From G965230615 sp965230615 (lineage in GTDB: Bacteria > Pseudomonadota > Gammaproteobacteria > HTCC5015): 64,000 nt of DNA. The DNA lies in the NCBI GenBank assembly GCA_965230615.1, contig OZ246012.1, forward strand, positions 1,054,001 to 1,118,000, written 5' to 3'. The notes below the pieces were generated by a model. The model did not search any database. It worked only from the letters and a program-made list of their open reading frames with translations, and was not told where the DNA came from. Positions 33,611 through 43,453 of this stretch are shown piece by piece (the stretch's first letter is position 1; every line of letters begins with the position of its first letter). A program made the position numbers and the translations under genes.

Positions 33611-35062
33611 TTATAGCACATCGACCACTAATGCTGTCACATTATCGTCTGCACCATTGTTCAATGACTGCTCAATCAGCTTGTCAGCAGCATTATTCGC
33701 CGACAGCTCCGTTCTGAGTATATGCACCAATTCATCTTCACGTAGCGCGGAATATAAGCCATCACTACACAATAGAAAGCGCTCACCCTTACGTATTTCA
33801 ACGAGCACTGTATCTAAGGTTAAATCATCCTCAACCCCAACAGCTCGGGTAATCACATTCGATGGCGCATGCTGATTGCCACTGGCAACCAAGCTGTGAT
33901 CAGCTGTCAGCTGCTCTAATAGCCCTTGGTTAGTCAGGCGATAGATACGGCTATCGCCAGCCCACATACATAATGCACGCCCACGATTACAGTAAAGTAA
34001 AACAATAGTACTACCGACAATATCTTCACCGCCTAAGTCACGTAAACGGCGGTTAGTCACATCCAGTGACTTGGTGATTAGATCACGGGATGTCACCCAA
34101 TCAGAACTCAATGCAGTGGTTTTTAGGCTTTCAACGGTCCACTGGCTGGCCACATCACCTTTACTGTGCCCCCCCATGCCATCGGCTACCACCCATAAAC
34201 CACGACTGGCCTCATCAAGAAAGTTGTCTTCATTATAGTCACGAGTACTGCCAGCATCGGTTACCGCATAAGAATTAAAGCGCAGTTGTAAATTGGTCGA
34301 GTCACTATCACTCGTTGGCATAGCACTCGCAACCGGCGCTAATGGTGTTTCCGTAGGCTTATTGGCACCATTTAACCAGCATTGTTGAAAACCCCTTGCT
34401 TTAAATTGGCCATCGAGCATGCAAGTGAATAAGGCTGCGTTCGGCAATTTATCAACATTGAGCGCACAAGGAAAAACACTCTCCGAACCTTCAGACCACC
34501 ATAGCGACTTGTGCTCATCAGACAAGCAATACACTTGCAACGCTTGCTCCATCGAGAGACTTTGCTCAAAACTGACCACGTCGACTCTTTGCCGCGCATC
34601 AAACTCAGCAGCGTGCGTGATTGGCAAACTCGACAGCACAGCACAAACTTCATTATCGAGCGCATCAATACTCAGGTCATCGGCTTCAAGGGCATTGAGC
34701 AACAGGTTTTCCATTTGCTCAAACCATTCGAATTGCACCGACATAAAACCAGTCATTAATGCAGGCTCAGGCACTTTTACAAAAGCACTAAAAGGGAAAT
34801 AACGCCCCACACTATCTACACTAGGCAATAAAATACCGGCATAAGCTGAATCATCAATAACACCTCTACCCAGCCAATAACGCCATACCGGGCTGGTTAA
34901 GTATGTATCCAACCAAGCCTCACCTAACATCTGGCGACTATGATGCACACATGACTGTAGCCAATTGTCCCACGCATCACCAAAGCTGGTCGCAACACGG
35001 CGACGTACAAAATCACCGTTGCTGGGCAGCTTCCCAAAAAAACCTGTTTCTAACTCAGCCAT
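33611..35062 (-). CDS. TagF-PppA fusion: T6SS post-translational repressor joined to a PP2C phosphatase
   Basis: A 483-residue protein with two domains. Residues about 1-225 are TagF (TGFFGKLPSNGDFVRRR, DNWLQSC, SPVWRYWLG, GRYFPFSAFVK). A short linker of Pro/Ser/Thr character follows. Residues about 250-483 are a PP2C phosphatase with all metal-ligand motifs (TRDYNEDN, VVADGMGGHSKGD, WAGDSRIYR, LLCSDGLYS, GADDNVTALVV). In HSI-I these are two genes; fusion is known in Agrobacterium. It should dephosphorylate Thr sites made by PpkA and repress assembly. It overlaps the tssM stop by 8 bases (ATGGCTGA). Confidence 0.95.
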   Translation of the reverse strand: MAELETGFFGKLPSNGDFVRRRVATSFGDAWDNWLQSCVHHSRQMLGEAWLDTYLTSPVWRYWLGRGVIDDSAYAGILLPSVDSVGRYFPFSAFVKVPEPALMTGFMSVQFEWFEQMENLLLNALEADDLSIDALDNEVCAVLSSLPITHAAEFDARQRVDVVSFEQSLSMEQALQVYCLSDEHKSLWWSEGSESVFPCALNVDKLPNAALFTCMLDGQFKARGFQQCWLNGANKPTETPLAPVASAMPTSDSDSTNLQLRFNSYAVTDAGSTRDYNEDNFLDEASRGLWVVADGMGGHSKGDVASQWTVESLKTTALSSDWVTSRDLITKSLDVTNRRLRDLGGEDIVGSTIVLLYCNRGRALCMWAGDSRIYRLTNQGLLEQLTADHSLVASGNQHAPSNVITRAVGVEDDLTLDTVLVEIRKGERFLLCSDGLYSALREDELVHILRTELSANNAADKLIEQSLNNGADDNVTALVVDVL

Positions 35063-38000
35063 CTAACTTTCCAGGACAATAAAAATTAGCAAGACGATTT
35101 GTCTTAAAAGGGTTAAAGGCACTCAATGCTGTAATTTCATGTTGTACCCTAAACCCATCTATATTGAAGTCCACCACAAACAGCTCATTAGATTGTGATG
35201 ATTTACGTTTAGCATTTTTAAAATAACGATACCAAGCCCAGGAACCCCGCTCTTGCTTGGTAACAATTTTACCGCTCAATAAATTCAATGTAATAACTAC
35301 TCCCTCTTCAGGCTTAGGGCCAGGCCATGTTAGCTCACGGGTGCGTGGTGCACTGTGGTCATAAGTGACTACTTTATTGCCTTCCATACGCATGGTGAAA
35401 TTACCAATACGCTTATCCATTTTTAGTGGCTTAATATTGAAGCTCATTTTTGGCTGATTCTCACCAAAAGCGAAATAAGAACGCTTAATATCTTCCGCAC
35501 GTTGAAACATGCTCAATGATGCGGCCGATAAGCTTAATGCCCCCGAGCCTGATAGTTTATTACGCCAAGGTCGTTTCGAGGTATCAACATAGGGTTTCAA
35601 ATGACGATCAAAAAACTCATCCATAACACCGCCATAACCAAAAAAGCGACCAAAGTCATCTAATCGAATAATATTTTTTGCACTCTTTTTAATAGGGTAA
35701 CGCGCTGATATTGCCTGCCGACAAAACTCCAGAGGCTCGGCCCGCCACAACTGATTTAAATGATCCATAATGCCACCAAATGCCATTCCTGAGCTACGGT
35801 CAGCGACATCCTCTATCATATTCTTAACCAGTGATGGTTGTTCATCCGCTTCAATACGTAGTTTTTGTACAACAGCACGGCCTTCTTGACTCACCTCTGG
35901 CCTGAGAGTGCCACCTTGTGTTTCTTCTAAGTGTACCTGCTCAACAAAGCTTTCCAGCTCACCGATCATCTCCAACACACTATTAATAGGTGCTGGCTCT
36001 TCACCTTCAGCAGTCACCATATCATTGAGATCAGAAAATGTTTCACTCACAACATCAACATCTCGTGGGATATCCTTGGGACTCGCTTGCACATCCGGGT
36101 TATTGCTTAGGAGTTTATCCAGCAGCTTTGTTTTACCATCTAAAACTTTACTAACACCGGCTAACTTAGATTGTAGCGCAGTTTCATTTTTAATCGCATT
36201 TAAAAACTTCACCAGCGGTGAACGTGCCGGGTCAGCTAATAAACCTAGCACTTGCATAGCCTCCCTGGAAGAACGAAAGCTGACCAAGCGAACATCATCC
36301 ACCAAACGCCGATACTGTTTAGCATAATCGAGTTCATAAACTCTTTTTATATCACTGTATAAATTATTAGCACGTTGCGTTTTAGAGCCAAAAGAATCAC
36401 TTAACACCCATTCTCGCTCAGATAGCAGATTCGTTATGGTTGCCAAGGCATTAGCCTTAAAAAACACATAGCCTTTTTTGGTATACAAGGGCGAGATACC
36501 ATCTCTCAGCGAGGCACCACTTTTACGTTCAAAGACTTTTTGCGCATCAATTTCACCGGCAACACTGTAAACATTAAAGCCTGGTGCATCTTGAAACTGA
36601 ATCGTCAGCTCATCTTTTATGCGTTTATAAAGCCATTTATCCAATGGGATATCAACCAGCTCTTTTTGCACTTCAGTAATTAGACGCTCTCTTCTTGTAT
36701 TACTGGGTACAGGGTATTCAACAGGATCATACAACTGAGCAAAAGTTTGCAAACTCGCCTCATCATCAAACCCTAACTTGCTTGCAGTATTATCCGCACT
36801 CAAAAAACGCCATACGGCATCAGCATCATAGCGCTCAGGTGAACGAAACATCTGATAAACTTTTAACGCCTCATAACGAATATCCGCTGACTGCTCAACG
36901 TTAAAAAACAGCTTTTCCAAACGTTGTAAAACCAATGGCATCAAGAGGTTCACTAACACACGCTCATGCAAAGCATCACTACGCTCAGCTAACTTAGGAT
37001 ATTGCGATAGACCATAGGCAAAACGCACATCGTCTGCCCGCCCTTCACCATCAGCAATATCACTAACCTCATCAATTAAGGCCAAACGCGCGCGCGGCCT
37101 GCTCGCCTTGGTGTTGATTGCCACATCCAGCTTAGCTTCCACCTCTTGCACAGCAGCATCTACCGAAGCAACATAGGCTTTATTGTTAAAGTAACTCGAA
37201 GCCCATAGGCCTAGGGCAGTAACAGTAACCAGCAGAACGCCAATATAAGCCGCATTATTTAGCAAGCGCAACTTACGCTCAGCAACAACATTAGAGCTCA
37301 CCAAGCCAGCTTCAGGAAATACAACCTTGGTCAGTAAATCATGCAAGAAAAAGCTTTTACCCGAGCCAGAGCCTTGCTGGTTATCACGTTGCTGTAACTG
37401 CAAGCGGTTGGCTAAACTACCGACCAGACGATCCAGTGGTGAACCTTCCTGGGTGCCGCTGGTGAAATAGACACCACGCAGCATGGGCTTTTCATCGCCA
37501 CCAGCAGGAGATTCAAACACATCACGAATAAAGCTTACAATTTTATCTTTCTGCAAAGCCATCTGCTGCGGAAAACTTAAGATAGGTCCACGCCGACGCA
37601 AATCGCTTTCATCCAGCAAGCGACTACCGACCCGCTGATTTAAGCGTTTAACCAGCAGATCAAACTCATGCTCATATAAACGGGCAAATTCATTAGATTT
37701 ATCAGCATGATTGAATGTGCATCCCCAAACCTGCTCGCGATCTTGCTGCCCTAGATCTTCAAAAAACTCTGCAAAACCGGGCAATAAATCCATCTTGGTA
37801 ATTAAGAAATAGACCGGCAACTTCACTTTAAGGCGTTCTTCAACTTCCTTTAAACGCTTCTTAATTGCCATTGAATGTTCTAAACGTTCTTCACGAGCAT
37901 CACTAATTAGACTGGGCAGGCTGATCGATACCATAATGCCATTCAAAGGGCGACGCCGACGATATTTTTTCAGTAAGTCTAAGAAACTAAGCCACTCAGC

Positions 38001-38585
38001 TTCGTCACTGCGTTGCTCACTGTCTTGTGATACATAGCGACCTGCTGTATCAATCAAAACCGCTTTATCAGTAAACCACCAATCACAATTCCGTGTCCCA
38101 CTAACACCATGAAACGCTTCAGAACCATAGCGATCTTCGAGCGGAAACTCTAAACCAGACTTTAAGAGCGCTGTTGTTTTGCCCGAACCGGGTGGACCAA
38201 TAATGATATACCATGGCAAGTCATACAGATTACTTTTTAAAGAACGCCCTTTTAGCGATTCAATACCTTCTTCAAAGCGTGTTGCCATAGCTTGCACAGT
38301 AGGATGCTCTTCATCATCAGCCTGCTTTTGTGCTTGCGCTTTGAGAAACTCGACTATTTGCCGCGAACCCCAACCACTGCGGATCTTGCGAATAAACCAA
38401 GGAATAAACAAACCAAACAGGCAGAGCCCAATAAACACCAAACGCGCTGTTAAACTACCTAAAGGCCGGTAATCTGCAAAAGAAAAGAGCGGGCCTGCCA
38501 GCATGACAAACACGACAAACAAAATAAAAATAACAATACGAATAAACAAGCGGCTAAACAGCACTCGGCCTATCAGTTTAAACAT
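35055..38585 (-). CDS. tssM: T6SS inner-membrane complex protein TssM (IcmF)
   Basis: The 1176-residue protein has two N-terminal membrane helices (about 12-33 and 47-66), a cytoplasmic GTPase-like domain with an intact Walker A GPPGSGKT (about residue 130), a third membrane helix (about 445-465, AAYIGVLLVTVTALGLWAS) and a large periplasmic part ending in the IcmF C-terminal domain. It spans the envelope with TssL and TssJ. The retained Walker A indicates that nucleotide binding may matter. It is followed 8 bases inside its end by tagF-pppA. Confidence 0.96.
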   Translation of the reverse strand: MFKLIGRVLFSRLFIRIVIFILFVVFVMLAGPLFSFADYRPLGSLTARLVFIGLCLFGLFIPWFIRKIRSGWGSRQIVEFLKAQAQKQADDEEHPTVQAMATRFEEGIESLKGRSLKSNLYDLPWYIIIGPPGSGKTTALLKSGLEFPLEDRYGSEAFHGVSGTRNCDWWFTDKAVLIDTAGRYVSQDSEQRSDEAEWLSFLDLLKKYRRRRPLNGIMVSISLPSLISDAREERLEHSMAIKKRLKEVEERLKVKLPVYFLITKMDLLPGFAEFFEDLGQQDREQVWGCTFNHADKSNEFARLYEHEFDLLVKRLNQRVGSRLLDESDLRRRGPILSFPQQMALQKDKIVSFIRDVFESPAGGDEKPMLRGVYFTSGTQEGSPLDRLVGSLANRLQLQQRDNQQGSGSGKSFFLHDLLTKVVFPEAGLVSSNVVAERKLRLLNNAAYIGVLLVTVTALGLWASSYFNNKAYVASVDAAVQEVEAKLDVAINTKASRPRARLALIDEVSDIADGEGRADDVRFAYGLSQYPKLAERSDALHERVLVNLLMPLVLQRLEKLFFNVEQSADIRYEALKVYQMFRSPERYDADAVWRFLSADNTASKLGFDDEASLQTFAQLYDPVEYPVPSNTRRERLITEVQKELVDIPLDKWLYKRIKDELTIQFQDAPGFNVYSVAGEIDAQKVFERKSGASLRDGISPLYTKKGYVFFKANALATITNLLSEREWVLSDSFGSKTQRANNLYSDIKRVYELDYAKQYRRLVDDVRLVSFRSSREAMQVLGLLADPARSPLVKFLNAIKNETALQSKLAGVSKVLDGKTKLLDKLLSNNPDVQASPKDIPRDVDVVSETFSDLNDMVTAEGEEPAPINSVLEMIGELESFVEQVHLEETQGGTLRPEVSQEGRAVVQKLRIEADEQPSLVKNMIEDVADRSSGMAFGGIMDHLNQLWRAEPLEFCRQAISARYPIKKSAKNIIRLDDFGRFFGYGGVMDEFFDRHLKPYVDTSKRPWRNKLSGSGALSLSAASLSMFQRAEDIKRSYFAFGENQPKMSFNIKPLKMDKRIGNFTMRMEGNKVVTYDHSAPRTRELTWPGPKPEEGVVITLNLLSGKIVTKQERGSWAWYRYFKNAKRKSSQSNELFVVDFNIDGFRVQHEITALSAFNPFKTNRLANFYCPGKLDG

Positions 38586-38595
38586 GCGTAGCCCT

Positions 38596-39945
38596 TTATA
38601 CCCCTATTAACATTATTTCGACGCGTCGATTAAGCGCCTTATTCTTACGGCTATTGTTCGGTTTTATAGGCACAGTATCCGCCTTTCCATTCACCGCTTT
38701 GATACGATCAACACCAATATCATTTCCCAAAATACTAGCCACTGCTTCAGCACGCGCTTTTGACAAAGCCCAGTTAGAAGGGAATCGCAAGGAGCGGATT
38801 GGCACATTATCGGAATGACCGTCAACGATAACCTGCCCTTCAAGTTGCGACAAAGCTTCTGCCACTCGCACCACTAAATATTCAGAACCTTCTTTAATCG
38901 TATCTTTACCTGAAGCAAAAAAACTATCACCGCTGAGCACAACAACTTCACGCCCCTTGCTGATTTTAACGGCAAGCTGCCCATTATTAATCTCAGCCGT
39001 CAACAACTTGGCTAGTGTCTTTGCTGAACGGGGTCGCTGGTACACTGGACTTTCATATTCTGGAAATTTATTACCCAAAGAGGCAATAGCACTGGCAACG
39101 GGGTCAGAGACGCTGTTGAGCGAAAACAACAAGACGGTATAAACAAGCAATAACAACAATAAAGAGACAACCCCCGCAGCCCATACTGGCAAGTAGCGAT
39201 TCAATGGTGATTCTTTTTTCTCAACACCTTTCCACTTAGGCGATAGAGAACGCTCATAGTCACCTTGTGTGCTTCTAATTATTCGGAATAAGTCCTGTCG
39301 AATCTGTTCAAGTTCGCGCTGACCATTAGGCTGCACACGATAACGCCCCTGAAAACCTAAGCTTAATAATAGATAAGCGAATTCCAGCAACTGAATCTTA
39401 TCCCGAGGGACTTCTTGCAGGCGGTTTAAAATAATAAAAAAGTTTTCTCCGCCCCATCCTTCGTTATGAAAATGGCTTAACAAAGAACGGGCTGTCCATA
39501 CGCTCTCACATCCCCAGGGCGTAGATAAAACATTTTCATCAATAAAGGTGCATAATAAATATCGGGCCACTGTGACATCATCGCGACTCACACCTGCATC
39601 CAAAGCCTGATTTTGAAACTGATTAATCTCTTCGGCAATATCGACAAATAGCTTTTCGGGATCAGGATGGTGACTACTTTGCCGCAACAGGGTCGAGATA
39701 GTCATTACGTTTAACGCTGCGCTGGCCAGGCGATTGACGCTGATATCATGACCTAAGTTTGGTAATTCAAAAATACCCGTTGCGGTAAAGTTCGTTTGTG
39801 TTTGGTCAGCATGCCCTGATTGTCCAGTCGCTTGCCCAGCAGGCTTCGACTGGGGCGCTTGCTGCGCTTGGCGACGGCGACCTGGTGTTGGTCGAATAAT
39901 CGTTCGACTGGTTTGCGAAGGGTCAAACGGGTCGTCTTGACTCAT
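38596..39945 (-). CDS. tssL: T6SS inner-membrane protein TssL with C-terminal OmpA domain
   Basis: The 449-residue protein has three parts. A disordered N-terminus (1-50) contains DPSQTSRTIIRPTPG, with Thr15 in the context of the phosphosite reported for TssL of Agrobacterium. The DotU domain spans about 65-235. One membrane helix (about 253-276, VWAAGVVSLLLLLLVYTVLL) follows. The C-terminal OmpA-like peptidoglycan-binding domain (about 320-449) has VIVDGHSDNVPIRSLRFPSN. So it can anchor the complex to the cell wall itself. ATGA overlap (4 bases) couples it to tssK. Confidence 0.96.
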   Translation of the reverse strand: MSQDDPFDPSQTSRTIIRPTPGRRRQAQQAPQSKPAGQATGQSGHADQTQTNFTATGIFELPNLGHDISVNRLASAALNVMTISTLLRQSSHHPDPEKLFVDIAEEINQFQNQALDAGVSRDDVTVARYLLCTFIDENVLSTPWGCESVWTARSLLSHFHNEGWGGENFFIILNRLQEVPRDKIQLLEFAYLLLSLGFQGRYRVQPNGQRELEQIRQDLFRIIRSTQGDYERSLSPKWKGVEKKESPLNRYLPVWAAGVVSLLLLLLVYTVLLFSLNSVSDPVASAIASLGNKFPEYESPVYQRPRSAKTLAKLLTAEINNGQLAVKISKGREVVVLSGDSFFASGKDTIKEGSEYLVVRVAEALSQLEGQVIVDGHSDNVPIRSLRFPSNWALSKARAEAVASILGNDIGVDRIKAVNGKADTVPIKPNNSRKNKALNRRVEIMLIGV

Positions 39946-41282
39946 TTATCTACCCTACGTATTGCCCAAAACTCAAGGCTGAGCCCAGGTAGGTCACCAA
40001 CAACATGAATCGCAAAGCCTGTGGAGGTTTGTTTATCCGGCCAGTGCTCAGACTGCCTGTCTAATTGAAAATAGACAAAGCCTTGATGATAAGGTATCTC
40101 CGCAGGTACTACTGGCAAACTAACTAAAGGTATACCAGGCAATGCGGCCATCACTAAGTCACGAATATTCTCCACAGCGCCGACTTTAGACTGCGTAACA
40201 AAACGGGCGCGTAATTCGTCTACTGCTAAATTCGCTTTAACAGCCAATACAAAATCTGCTTCTAATAGCGTACGATCGCCCACTGCAGCACGACGAATCC
40301 CATACTTCGGCTCATCTAGATTGATTTGCTCTGCTTTTGGCACCGATACCATACCAAATGAATTACGCAAATCATCTAACACCGGTTGAAAGCATACACC
40401 TAACTCATCGTGTTGATATTCTGGAAAGGCATCAGGCCGACGACTGCTATGACTGATTGTCGACAACTCACCAGCCAAACTGATTAAAACTCGAAATAAA
40501 GCTTCAGGATGTAAGCGTTTTACTGTTTGCAGGTGACTAATCAATGGCTCATGCCGGTTAATCACTAACAACATAACAAAATCCAAAAAGCCTGCTGTGC
40601 CGCTAGAACCACCGCCGCCACCGAGCTGCTGTTTGACCAACATTTCTCCACGGTTTTTTATCAAACCCAGCAGTTCTTGCACAAATGCCGTTAGCTTAGG
40701 CGATGCTGTATAAGAAAGGACTGGTGGAATATAGCTTTCATCGACAACTGTTTCACCATTAGCATCACATTCAGCAATATGCACCAGGCCTAAAGCACTG
40801 TAATCAGCCACGGCATCATTTTCTGTTAAAATACGGAAGTTCAAAGCCCCAAGCTGCATATCGATGCTGTTCTTAGGGTCTGTAACAACATCGTTGATCT
40901 CATCTTCACGTAGGCGGTAGCGACAGACCAAACCACTATTATCTAAATCCACATCCAAGCCACCATCACGTGCTAGCGGCAAAGCCAGATAAGCCCGATA
41001 ATTCTGCTGGCCTCGGGGCAAATCGATCGCGGGTGGTGCAGGTGTATCATGCGGTATATTAAACGGCGTACCATCGGGTAAAATACCTGAGGCACGCTCA
41101 ATAGCAAGCTTACCTATTTTCAGCTGACCGCTATCAATTTTGAGTTCATAAAAGCCCCAAGGAAACACCGCAAGATCGGCTCCTGTCTGCGCTAATGACT
41201 CAACATAACGCTCCTGCTGTTGAAAGTGATGCGGCTGTAAAAATAAGCCCTCACTCCAAATAACTTTATTTTTCCAACCCAT
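39942..41282 (-). CDS. tssK: T6SS baseplate protein TssK
   Basis: The 446-residue protein has the TssK start VIWSEGLFLQPHHFQQQERYVE and LINRHEPLISHLQTVKRLHPE in the middle; the C-terminal part has YFQLDRQSEHWPDK. It forms trimers that link the baseplate wedge to TssLM. Length is normal. It lies 6 bases downstream of tssJ and overlaps tssL by 4 bases. Confidence 0.96.
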   Translation of the reverse strand: MGWKNKVIWSEGLFLQPHHFQQQERYVESLAQTGADLAVFPWGFYELKIDSGQLKIGKLAIERASGILPDGTPFNIPHDTPAPPAIDLPRGQQNYRAYLALPLARDGGLDVDLDNSGLVCRYRLREDEINDVVTDPKNSIDMQLGALNFRILTENDAVADYSALGLVHIAECDANGETVVDESYIPPVLSYTASPKLTAFVQELLGLIKNRGEMLVKQQLGGGGGSSGTAGFLDFVMLLVINRHEPLISHLQTVKRLHPEALFRVLISLAGELSTISHSSRRPDAFPEYQHDELGVCFQPVLDDLRNSFGMVSVPKAEQINLDEPKYGIRRAAVGDRTLLEADFVLAVKANLAVDELRARFVTQSKVGAVENIRDLVMAALPGIPLVSLPVVPAEIPYHQGFVYFQLDRQSEHWPDKQTSTGFAIHVVGDLPGLSLEFWAIRRVDK

Positions 41283-41288
41283 ATGGTT

Positions 41289-41747
41289 TTAGTCTTTTTT
41301 AAGGTTTAAAAGAACGCGATTTTTCGCCATAACAACTTTCATATTGTACTTTTTAGGCTTAGCCGGTATTGGCTTTATCTCAATCCAACTGGCACTACTC
41401 AGATCTCGGTAAGCGCCCACTACCGCTAGAAAACGTGCCTGCTCATTGAGCTCCATATCAAAGGATGCTTTTTTACCGGGTGGCAATTGTAAACGCTGCC
41501 TTTCTAATACGGCACCATCAAAGCTGTCTTTCTCAGCATCGACTATCGAAAAGAAGTCAGCGTTAGCAAAAGCCCGCTGATCTTTGAGCTGAAAGATTAA
41601 TACTGTAATTGGCGAGGCAATACCATCCTCATCAGGGTTAACTTTGCTACTGGCAGCGACTTCCGTTGGCAGTTTTGATGGGGTACTGCCACAAGCAACA
41701 AGCAAAGCCAATGAAAGTGCCAACACCACTTTGTACATATATTTCAT
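41289..41747 (-). CDS. tssJ: T6SS outer-membrane lipoprotein TssJ
   Basis: The 152-residue protein has a lipoprotein signal peptide with lipobox LVAC (Cys19), followed by a transthyretin-like domain with PITVLIFQLKDQRAFANADFFSI and AVVGAYRDLSSASWIEI. It anchors TssM to the outer membrane. It starts 19 bases after tagH. Confidence 0.93.
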   Translation of the reverse strand: MKYMYKVVLALSLALLVACGSTPSKLPTEVAASSKVNPDEDGIASPITVLIFQLKDQRAFANADFFSIVDAEKDSFDGAVLERQRLQLPPGKKASFDMELNEQARFLAVVGAYRDLSSASWIEIKPIPAKPKKYNMKVVMAKNRVLLNLKKD

Positions 41748-41766
41748 ATGGTTACCATTGAGTGTT

Positions 41767-43215
41767 TTATTTTGAACCTGTGCGGCGATTTTCTTTTTGC
41801 ACTACGATTTCCTGCTCATAAGCCGCTGAAAATGCCTCACCAAACAAGCGTTTGAAGGACTGGTCTTTATCCGCAGCAATCGTTTCAAAGTGTGCACAAA
41901 ACCGGTCCCAGTTATCTTCTTTAAAAATCATGTCTTTCCATGACTCTTTATCTTTAGGCTTCTTACCAAAACGCTTTTCCAGTAGCCTAGGATTAAATTC
42001 TTTTAGCATTGACTCGAATGCTGCACGCATACCGGCAATCAAAGCATATTGATGCGTATTCAAGTCAATTAAGGCTTCATCAAATGCCGTGATCGCATCA
42101 AGGTCACCTTTGCGCGGCCGCACAAAGATATTATAAAAAGCATCATCAGCATCGGTTGAGAATTTCAATGGGTTATTGCCCCGCTGCTGAATCATTGTCA
42201 TTGCCAGGCGGAATTGATTACGCACCTCATTACGTGCCCAGAGCGCTTCCATAATACCCTGAGTTTGCGTTTTCATAATTTGCGCAAAATCTTCAGGGCT
42301 ATATTGCTCCTCAGCCTCTTGGATGCCCATTGCTTGTAGAAAGCGTGAAAAGCGATCACTGGTTTCACTGCTCGCAGCCATCGGCTGTGGCGCAGACTCA
42401 GGTGCTTGCGCTTTAGCTTTTTGGGCCTGCCTGACACGCTCGGCAGCGGCTTTAGCAGGTGATACTTTAGCATTTGGGTTGCGCCGCTGAGCTGGCCGTG
42501 GCTTTTGTGGCTTTTTGGCTACTGCTGGCTTGTTGGCCAAAGGTTGAGTGGGCGCTTCTTCCTGTGGTGGTGGTGTTATCGCCGCAGGCGGTGCCGGTGC
42601 CGCTGACTCTGCCTGATCCCAATCTTCTGGAATTTCAAAGGCGTTTGACGCTGCGGCAGGCTGTGCTGGCGCTGCTGGCGGTGCCGATGGGACAGGCGGC
42701 AAATTAATATTACTGTCAGTTACCGCAGGCGGCACATAAGGTGCATTCGACGAAGGCACGCTGGCTGCGGGTGCTACACTAGCACTGCTATCGCCACCTA
42801 GAATTTTCAATGGATCTACTTCACCACTTGTACCCGGTAAGCCGCTGGCTCCCAAGCCCAGACTATCCTGCTTTGGTGGTGGGGGTGCCGCCGCTTGCAC
42901 TTCCAGGCGTGCTTTTATCTCATAATCACCAATAATAATGATATCACCATCTTGAATGGTGACCTGATTACCCTTACCGACAGGCTGTTCGCTATCATTA
43001 AGGTATATGCCATTAGAGCTGGTGTCGATAATAATGAACTGCCCATTGCGACAGGCAATTTCCGCGTGTTTACTCGACACAAAGCGCGAAGGGTCAGATA
43101 ATACCCAATCATTATCTGGGGTACGGCCTATGGTCCCACCGGTCGCTTCAAATGACCGGGAAGGTGATGAGGCGCCACTTTTATTATCACTGATGACTTC
43201 TAATTTAAGCCGCAT
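41767..43215 (-). CDS. tagH: T6SS FHA-domain protein TagH/Fha
   Basis: The 482-residue protein has an N-terminal FHA domain (about residues 5-100) with the phosphothreonine-binding motifs GRTPDNDWVLSD, SSKHAEI and SSNGIYLND. A Pro/Ala/Gln-rich linker (about 105-285) follows, then a C-terminal helical domain (about 290-482) of the T6SS FHA family with MGIQ and AFYNIFVRPRKGDLDAITAFD. It binds phosphorylated partners made by PpkA, likely TssL, and promotes assembly. It is the first gene of the tagH-tssJKLM-tagF/pppA operon. Confidence 0.93.
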   Translation of the reverse strand: MRLKLEVISDNKSGASSPSRSFEATGGTIGRTPDNDWVLSDPSRFVSSKHAEIACRNGQFIIIDTSSNGIYLNDSEQPVGKGNQVTIQDGDIIIIGDYEIKARLEVQAAAPPPPKQDSLGLGASGLPGTSGEVDPLKILGGDSSASVAPAASVPSSNAPYVPPAVTDSNINLPPVPSAPPAAPAQPAAASNAFEIPEDWDQAESAAPAPPAAITPPPQEEAPTQPLANKPAVAKKPQKPRPAQRRNPNAKVSPAKAAAERVRQAQKAKAQAPESAPQPMAASSETSDRFSRFLQAMGIQEAEEQYSPEDFAQIMKTQTQGIMEALWARNEVRNQFRLAMTMIQQRGNNPLKFSTDADDAFYNIFVRPRKGDLDAITAFDEALIDLNTHQYALIAGMRAAFESMLKEFNPRLLEKRFGKKPKDKESWKDMIFKEDNWDRFCAHFETIAADKDQSFKRLFGEAFSAAYEQEIVVQKENRRTGSK

Positions 43216-43344
43216 ATCTCACAATCATTGATTTTGGTCCATGTTAATGGCCAGCCAACCTGATCAGCTGCCAACGTTACAACCAGCTAAAATATCATTA
43301 TTTGATTATTGTTTCATGTTACCCCAGTGAGGCACAAGAACAAA

Positions 43345-43357
43345 GTATTGCCAATAC
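43345..43357. promoter_or_regulatory. 13-bp palindrome upstream of tagH
   Basis: GTATTG and CAATAC are perfect 6-bp arms around one base, about 130 bases before the tagH start, in the 238-bp gap between tpsB and tagH. It could be an operator for the operon. Low confidence; no known regulator site is matched. Confidence 0.25.
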
Positions 43358-43453
43358 CTCTGGTATGCAAGCTGGCTTCTATAGACCTTCAGTCGCTTAT
43401 TGCCCCAAAGCTAAGCATAACCCCTTATTCCAGATGGACGCAAACTATCGGCA

